Shown piece after piece: positions 6,209 to 9,350 of a stretch of DNA of 9,350 bases (its first letter is position 1; each line of letters begins with the position of its first letter). Location of the stretch: positions 5,500 to 14,849 of the forward strand of contig DCIF01000079.1 of the NCBI GenBank assembly GCA_002315795.1, in the 5' to 3' direction. Source of the stretch: Bacteroidales bacterium UBA1733. GTDB taxonomy: Bacteria; Bacteroidota; Bacteroidia; Bacteroidales; UBA3663. The notes under the pieces were generated by a model. That model had not been told where the DNA came from, did not search any database, and saw nothing but the letters and a program-made list of their open reading frames with translations. A program made the position numbers and the translations under genes.

Positions 6209-7018
6209 TTAAAATGCTATGCTTACCCCTGACCTGATTTCTTCATCGCACAGATCTGAGGGTGTTTCGAAGTTCTCCATCCACATCTTTCCTGTTTCGT
6301 CCATCACAGCGTAAGAGAAGTGCTTGATCCAATCGCCAAGAATAAATAGTCGTGTTTCGCGCGAAAGCATCAGGTCAAGCTCTATGTGTCTGTGACCAAA
6401 TATGAAATAGTCGATGTTTTTGTTCTCTGACTGATATTGCTTTATCTTCTCTTTAGCAAAGAGAACGAGATGTTCCTTGTTCTCTCCTAAAAACTCAGGA
6501 AACTCATCGCCAGACAGACGGCTTTTCTTACTCCACCAATGTGCGAACTTTGTAGTCAGATCAGGATGTACAAGCTTGAAGAACCATTGACAGGTTTTAT
6601 TATGGAAGAATCCTGTCATAAGTTTGAGCATTTTGGAGTCTTCTCCTAAGCCATCACCATGAGCAATATAGAGACGTTTGCCATTGAGCTCTACCTCCAT
6701 GGCTTCTGTATGCAACTCACAACCGATCTCCTGCGGAATATAGTCGAAAATCCAGATGTCATGATTTCCGGTAAACCAGTGAATCTTAATTCCTTTGTCG
6801 CTCATTCTTCCCAGTTGACCTAAGAAACGGGTGAATCCTTTCGGCACGACATATCTGAACTCAAACCAGTAGTCGATGATATCTCCTACCAGATAGAGTT
6901 CTGAACACTGTTCTTCTATCGATTCAAGAAAGCGTACTACACGACGCTCGTACTCGAGAGGATTCTCAAGTGTGCCGGCACCCAGATGGCAGTCGCTCAA
7001 AAAATAGATATGTTTCAT
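6209..7018 (-). CDS. lpxH: LpxH-like UDP-2,3-diacylglucosamine diphosphatase
   Basis: LpxH hydrolyses UDP-2,3-diacylglucosamine to lipid X and UMP in the Raetz pathway for lipid A, acting at the cytoplasmic face of the inner membrane. The product is 269 aa, somewhat longer than the E. coli enzyme (240 aa). All calcineurin-like metallophosphoesterase ligands are present: D9 and H11 (SDCHLG), D46 (LVGDIIDYW), N85 and H86 (TGNHD), H120 (IAHGD), H209 and H211 (GHRH). The WFF/FF-rich segment at 136-162 corresponds to the helical lid region that contacts acyl chains in LpxH. The last 25 residues are an acidic tail with no recognised motif. The ATG at 7016-7018 starts 2 nt after the stop of the DUF59 gene, a tight operon junction. 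Assignment as LpxH rests on motif set and order; another UDP-sugar phosphoesterase is less likely. Confidence 0.85.
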   Translation of the reverse strand: MKHIYFLSDCHLGAGTLENPLEYERRVVRFLESIEEQCSELYLVGDIIDYWFEFRYVVPKGFTRFLGQLGRMSDKGIKIHWFTGNHDIWIFDYIPQEIGCELHTEAMEVELNGKRLYIAHGDGLGEDSKMLKLMTGFFHNKTCQWFFKLVHPDLTTKFAHWWSKKSRLSGDEFPEFLGENKEHLVLFAKEKIKQYQSENKNIDYFIFGHRHIELDLMLSRETRLFILGDWIKHFSYAVMDETGKMWMENFETPSDLCDEEIRSGVSIAF

Positions 7019-7020
7019 GC

Positions 7021-7341
7021 TTATAAGAAACCTAGCTCCAACTTTGCTTCCTCAGTCATCATATCCTGGTTCCACTCGGGCTCGAAGGTAAGTTCCACCT
7101 CACATGAAGATACTTCACGTAGGCCTTCTACCTTCATTCTAAGGTCCTCCATAAGAAAATCTCCTTCCGGACAAGAGGGGGCAGTAAGCGTCATCTTTAT
7201 ATGTACATGACCACCTTCCCTGACATCTACATCGTAGATGAGACCAAGGTCATAAACGTTGACCGGAATTTCTGGATCATATACGAGACGACACACATCA
7301 ATCACCTGTTTCTGTATCTCTAATACTTCGTTTTCTGTCAT
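7021..7341 (-). CDS. SufT/MIP18-type Fe-S assembly factor (DUF59)
   Basis: The product is 106 aa. The MIP18 (DUF59) fold helps mature iron-sulfur proteins, as SufT does with the SUF machinery in the cytoplasm. Diagnostic stretches are YDPEIPVNVYDLGLIYDV at 21-38 and TLTAPSCP at 51-58, where C57 is the conserved reactive or metal-binding cysteine. The C-terminal WNQDMMTEEAKLELGF (90-105) is the usual family ending. The frame is open to a TTG at 7392, but that TTG falls in the -33 box of the promoter, so the ATG at 7339-7341 is chosen and leaves a leader of roughly 15 nt. It is the first gene of a three-gene operon with the LpxH-like and MurU-like genes. No suf genes are in the window, so the link to Fe-S assembly comes from the family only. 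PaaD-type proteins share the fold but belong to phenylacetate operons. Confidence 0.88.
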   Translation of the reverse strand: MTENEVLEIQKQVIDVCRLVYDPEIPVNVYDLGLIYDVDVREGGHVHIKMTLTAPSCPEGDFLMEDLRMKVEGLREVSSCEVELTFEPEWNQDMMTEEAKLELGFL

Positions 7342-7361
7342 ATCTGTTTTGTATTTGGCCG

Positions 7362-7393
7362 CAAAGATAATTAAAAAAATTCTTTTTATCAAC
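7362..7393 (-). promoter_or_regulatory. Promoter of the DUF59-lpxH-murU-like operon
   Basis: On the minus strand GTTG (7390-7393) and TATCTTTG (7362-7369) are separated by 20 nt. The -7 box is a full consensus match and the -33 box matches at three of four positions. The expected start near 7355 gives a very short leader before the ATG at 7341. Confidence 0.7.
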
Positions 7394-7408
7394 GATTTCG
7401 ACTATATA

Positions 7409-7441
7409 TTTATAATGTGTCAGAAAAAATAACTATATTTG
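7409..7441 (+). promoter_or_regulatory. Promoter of argS
   Basis: TATATTTG at 7434-7441 is a full match to the -7 consensus. TTTA at 7409-7412, 21 nt upstream, is a three-of-four match to the -33 box. The start should lie near 7448, about 34 nt before the argS ATG. No T-box-like stem or leader peptide fits in the remaining space, so argS probably has no attenuation control. Confidence 0.65.
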
Positions 7442-7481
7442 CCCCGCTTTTTATAGATAATTTATAGATTCAAACGAAATA

Positions 7482-9317
7482 ATGGAAATTGAACAGCAGT
7501 TGTCAGCCGCTATCAAGGCTGCCGTAAAGTCACTTTACGAACTAGAGTTGTCTGATAAGCAGGTACAGCTCTCTCCTACTCGTAAGGAGTTCGAAGGCCA
7601 TCTTACGCTGATGGTTTTCCCATTCATGAAGCAGACTCCCATCAAGAATCCAGAGCAGCTCGGCCAGGCTATTGGCGAATGGCTTGTAGCTAATGAGTCA
7701 ACCGTTGCCAAGTTCAATGTTGTCAAAGGATTTCTCAATATCACGATCAATGCAGGTTCTTGGGTCGAGAAGCTCCAGGGTATCTACCAGAATGAGAACT
7801 ATGGTCTGCAGCCAGTGACAGAGCAGTCTCCACTGGTGATGATCGAGTACTCTTCGCCAAATACTAATAAGCCACTTCACCTCGGTCACCTCCGTAACAT
7901 CCTCCTTGGCTGGTCTCTGAGCCAGATTCTTGAGGCTTGTGGCAATAAAGTAGTCAAGACCAACATCGTCAACGACCGTGGCATCCATATCTGTAAGTCT
8001 ATGTTGGCTTGGCAGAAGTGGTTCGATGGTGCTACTCCTGAAAGTGCCGGCAAGAAGGGTGATCACCTCATTGGCGACTGTTATGTTGCTTTCGACAAGC
8101 ACTTTAAGGCTGAAGTAAAGGAGATTCTGGAGAACGATCCTGAGATTCAGACCATTGTGAATGATGATCCTGAGAAGCAGGCAGAGGCACGTAAGGCTGC
8201 TGCCGAGGCTAAGTCGCCACTCATGCAGGAAGCTCGCGAGATGCTTCGCAAGTGGGAAGCTGCTGATCCTGAGGTTCGTGCACTCTGGGCAAAGATGAAT
8301 GAATGGGTCTATGCAGGCTTTGATGAGACCTATGCTCAGATGGGGGTCGGCTTTGATAAGATCTATTACGAATCAAATACATATCTCGAAGGCAAGGATC
8401 TTGTTCTCGAGGGTCTGGATAAGGGTCTTTTCTTCCGTAAGGACGATGGTTCGGTATGGGCCGACTTCACCGAACAAGGTCTCGACCAGAAGCTCCTGCT
8501 CCGTAAGGATGGCACCTCGGTTTATATGACTCAGGATATCGGTACTGCCAAATTGCGCTATCAGGACTTCCCTATCGATAAGATGATCTATGTGGTTGGT
8601 AATGAGCAGAACTACCACTTCCAGGTTCTCTCTCTTCTCCTTGACCGTATCGGCTTCAAGTGGGGTAAGGATCTCGTACATTTCTCTTATGGCATGGTAG
8701 AACTTCCTAATGGTCGTATGAAGAGCCGTGAAGGTACAGTAGTCGATGCAGATGACCTGATGGCTTCTATGATCGATGATGCACGTACCGCTTCTTCTGA
8801 GCGTCTGGCAGATATGACTGATGCTGAGAAAGAGAACGTCTATCGTATCATTGGTCTTGGTGCTTTGAAGTACTTCCTCCTGAAGGTGAACCCAATCAAT
8901 AATATGGTGTTCAACCCTGCAGAGTCTATTGACTTCAATGGTAACACGGGCCCATTCATCCAATATACACACGCTCGTATCAAGTCGCTTCTCCGCAAGG
9001 CAGAAACTCAGAACTCTACTCTCTCAACGCTGAACTTGGAGGTAGAGATCAGTGAGAAGGAGCAGATTCTTATCCAGAAGTTGGTTGACTTTGAGAGCGT
9101 TGTGCTTCGTGCAGGAAACGAGTACTCTCCTGCTCAGATCGCTAACTACACATACGATCTGGCTAAGGAATATAACCAGTTCTATCATGACACCTCAATC
9201 CTTAAGGAGGAGAATGATGATAAGCGTCAGTTCCGTCTGGTTCTCTCCGCTTGTGTGGCTCGTGTCATCAAGACTGCTATGAAGCTCCTTGGTATAGAGG
9301 TGCCAGAGCGAATGTAA
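7482..9317 (+). CDS. argS: Arginyl-tRNA synthetase
   Basis: ArgRS is a class I aminoacyl-tRNA synthetase that charges tRNA-Arg with arginine using ATP, in the cytoplasm. The product is complete at 611 aa. Residues 1-90 form the N-terminal tRNA-contacting domain. The Rossmann catalytic core begins at about 118 (VMIEYSSPNTNKPLHLGH), with the HIGH motif as HLGH at 133-136. TNIVNDRGIHI at 160-170 and YMTQDIGTAKLRY at 348-360 are ArgRS-specific. The KMSKS position reads GRMKSREG at 411-418, a degenerate form common in this enzyme. The DALR anticodon-binding domain covers roughly 490-611. A highly charged helical segment at about 205-268 (Glu/Asp/Lys/Ala) extends the core. NSTLSTLN at 511-518 is low-complexity. 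The ATG at 7482 has no Shine-Dalgarno sequence. Codons look optimised (mostly AAG for Lys, CGT for Arg), which suggests high expression. It is transcribed alone from its own promoter. Confidence 0.97.
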   Translation: MEIEQQLSAAIKAAVKSLYELELSDKQVQLSPTRKEFEGHLTLMVFPFMKQTPIKNPEQLGQAIGEWLVANESTVAKFNVVKGFLNITINAGSWVEKLQGIYQNENYGLQPVTEQSPLVMIEYSSPNTNKPLHLGHLRNILLGWSLSQILEACGNKVVKTNIVNDRGIHICKSMLAWQKWFDGATPESAGKKGDHLIGDCYVAFDKHFKAEVKEILENDPEIQTIVNDDPEKQAEARKAAAEAKSPLMQEAREMLRKWEAADPEVRALWAKMNEWVYAGFDETYAQMGVGFDKIYYESNTYLEGKDLVLEGLDKGLFFRKDDGSVWADFTEQGLDQKLLLRKDGTSVYMTQDIGTAKLRYQDFPIDKMIYVVGNEQNYHFQVLSLLLDRIGFKWGKDLVHFSYGMVELPNGRMKSREGTVVDADDLMASMIDDARTASSERLADMTDAEKENVYRIIGLGALKYFLLKVNPINNMVFNPAESIDFNGNTGPFIQYTHARIKSLLRKAETQNSTLSTLNLEVEISEKEQILIQKLVDFESVVLRAGNEYSPAQIANYTYDLAKEYNQFYHDTSILKEENDDKRQFRLVLSACVARVIKTAMKLLGIEVPERM

Positions 9318-9325
9318 TATAACTG

Positions 9326-9345
9326 AAGTTTCGCAAGCTCAACTT
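9326..9345. repeat. Possible first arm of an argS terminator hairpin
   Basis: AAGTT (9326-9330) and AACTT (9341-9345) can form only a 5-bp stem. The segment AAGTTTCGCAAGCTCAACTT could instead be the left arm of a longer hairpin whose right arm lies beyond the window. Its position 8 nt after the argS stop suits a terminator, but this cannot be decided here. Confidence 0.25.
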
Positions 9346-9350
9346 GAAAG

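Noticed and set aside
8373..8972. 199-codon open frame antisense to argS
   Set aside because: It mirrors the strong codon bias of argS, which leaves the opposite strand free of stops. No family motif is seen.

Overview
The window reads as ordinary chromosome of a Bacteroidales bacterium, most like Prevotella or a close relative. Three things point there. Four promoters match the Bacteroidetes primary-sigma pattern (a -7 box TAnnTTTG, usually with a TTTG-like -33 box about 20 nt upstream). Most genes lack a strong Shine-Dalgarno sequence. One product has the Bacteroidetes-specific layout of signal peptide, CarboxypepD_reg-like domain and DUF5686 barrel. The genus is an inference; no rRNA is present.

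Layout from left to right. Positions 1-365 (-) hold the N-terminal 121 codons of uridine kinase (udk), cut by the window edge. Positions 366-516 are a divergent promoter region. Positions 517-1302 (+) encode a SpoU/TrmH-family RNA 2'-O-methyltransferase. It converges on a family-2 glycosyltransferase (1332-2405, -), and a hairpin at 1310-1336 separates the two. The glycosyltransferase lies 10 nt downstream of an 882-aa outer-membrane DUF5686 protein (2416-5064, -), so the two probably form an operon. Positions 5065-5431 are non-coding and hold the most unusual structure in the window. A good promoter there drives a roughly 205-nt leader with three spaced ACCTT repeats, a perfect 16-bp inverted repeat and an intrinsic-terminator-like hairpin, all ahead of the DUF5686 start codon.

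A second minus-strand operon, transcribed in the order 7341 to 5432, encodes a SufT/MIP18-type Fe-S assembly factor (DUF59), an LpxH-like UDP-2,3-diacylglucosamine diphosphatase and a MurU-like sugar-1-phosphate nucleotidyltransferase. The gaps are 2 and 12 nt. It diverges at 7342-7481 from argS (7482-9317, +), a complete arginyl-tRNA synthetase. The last 33 bases hold only what may be one arm of a hairpin.

Most genes are housekeeping or envelope functions: nucleotide salvage, RNA modification, lipid A and peptidoglycan precursors, outer membrane, translation. I see no mobile element, CRISPR array, phage gene or defence system. The best candidate for something undescribed is the structured leader at 5065-5307, which could be an attenuator, a translation-control element or a small RNA of about 170 nt.
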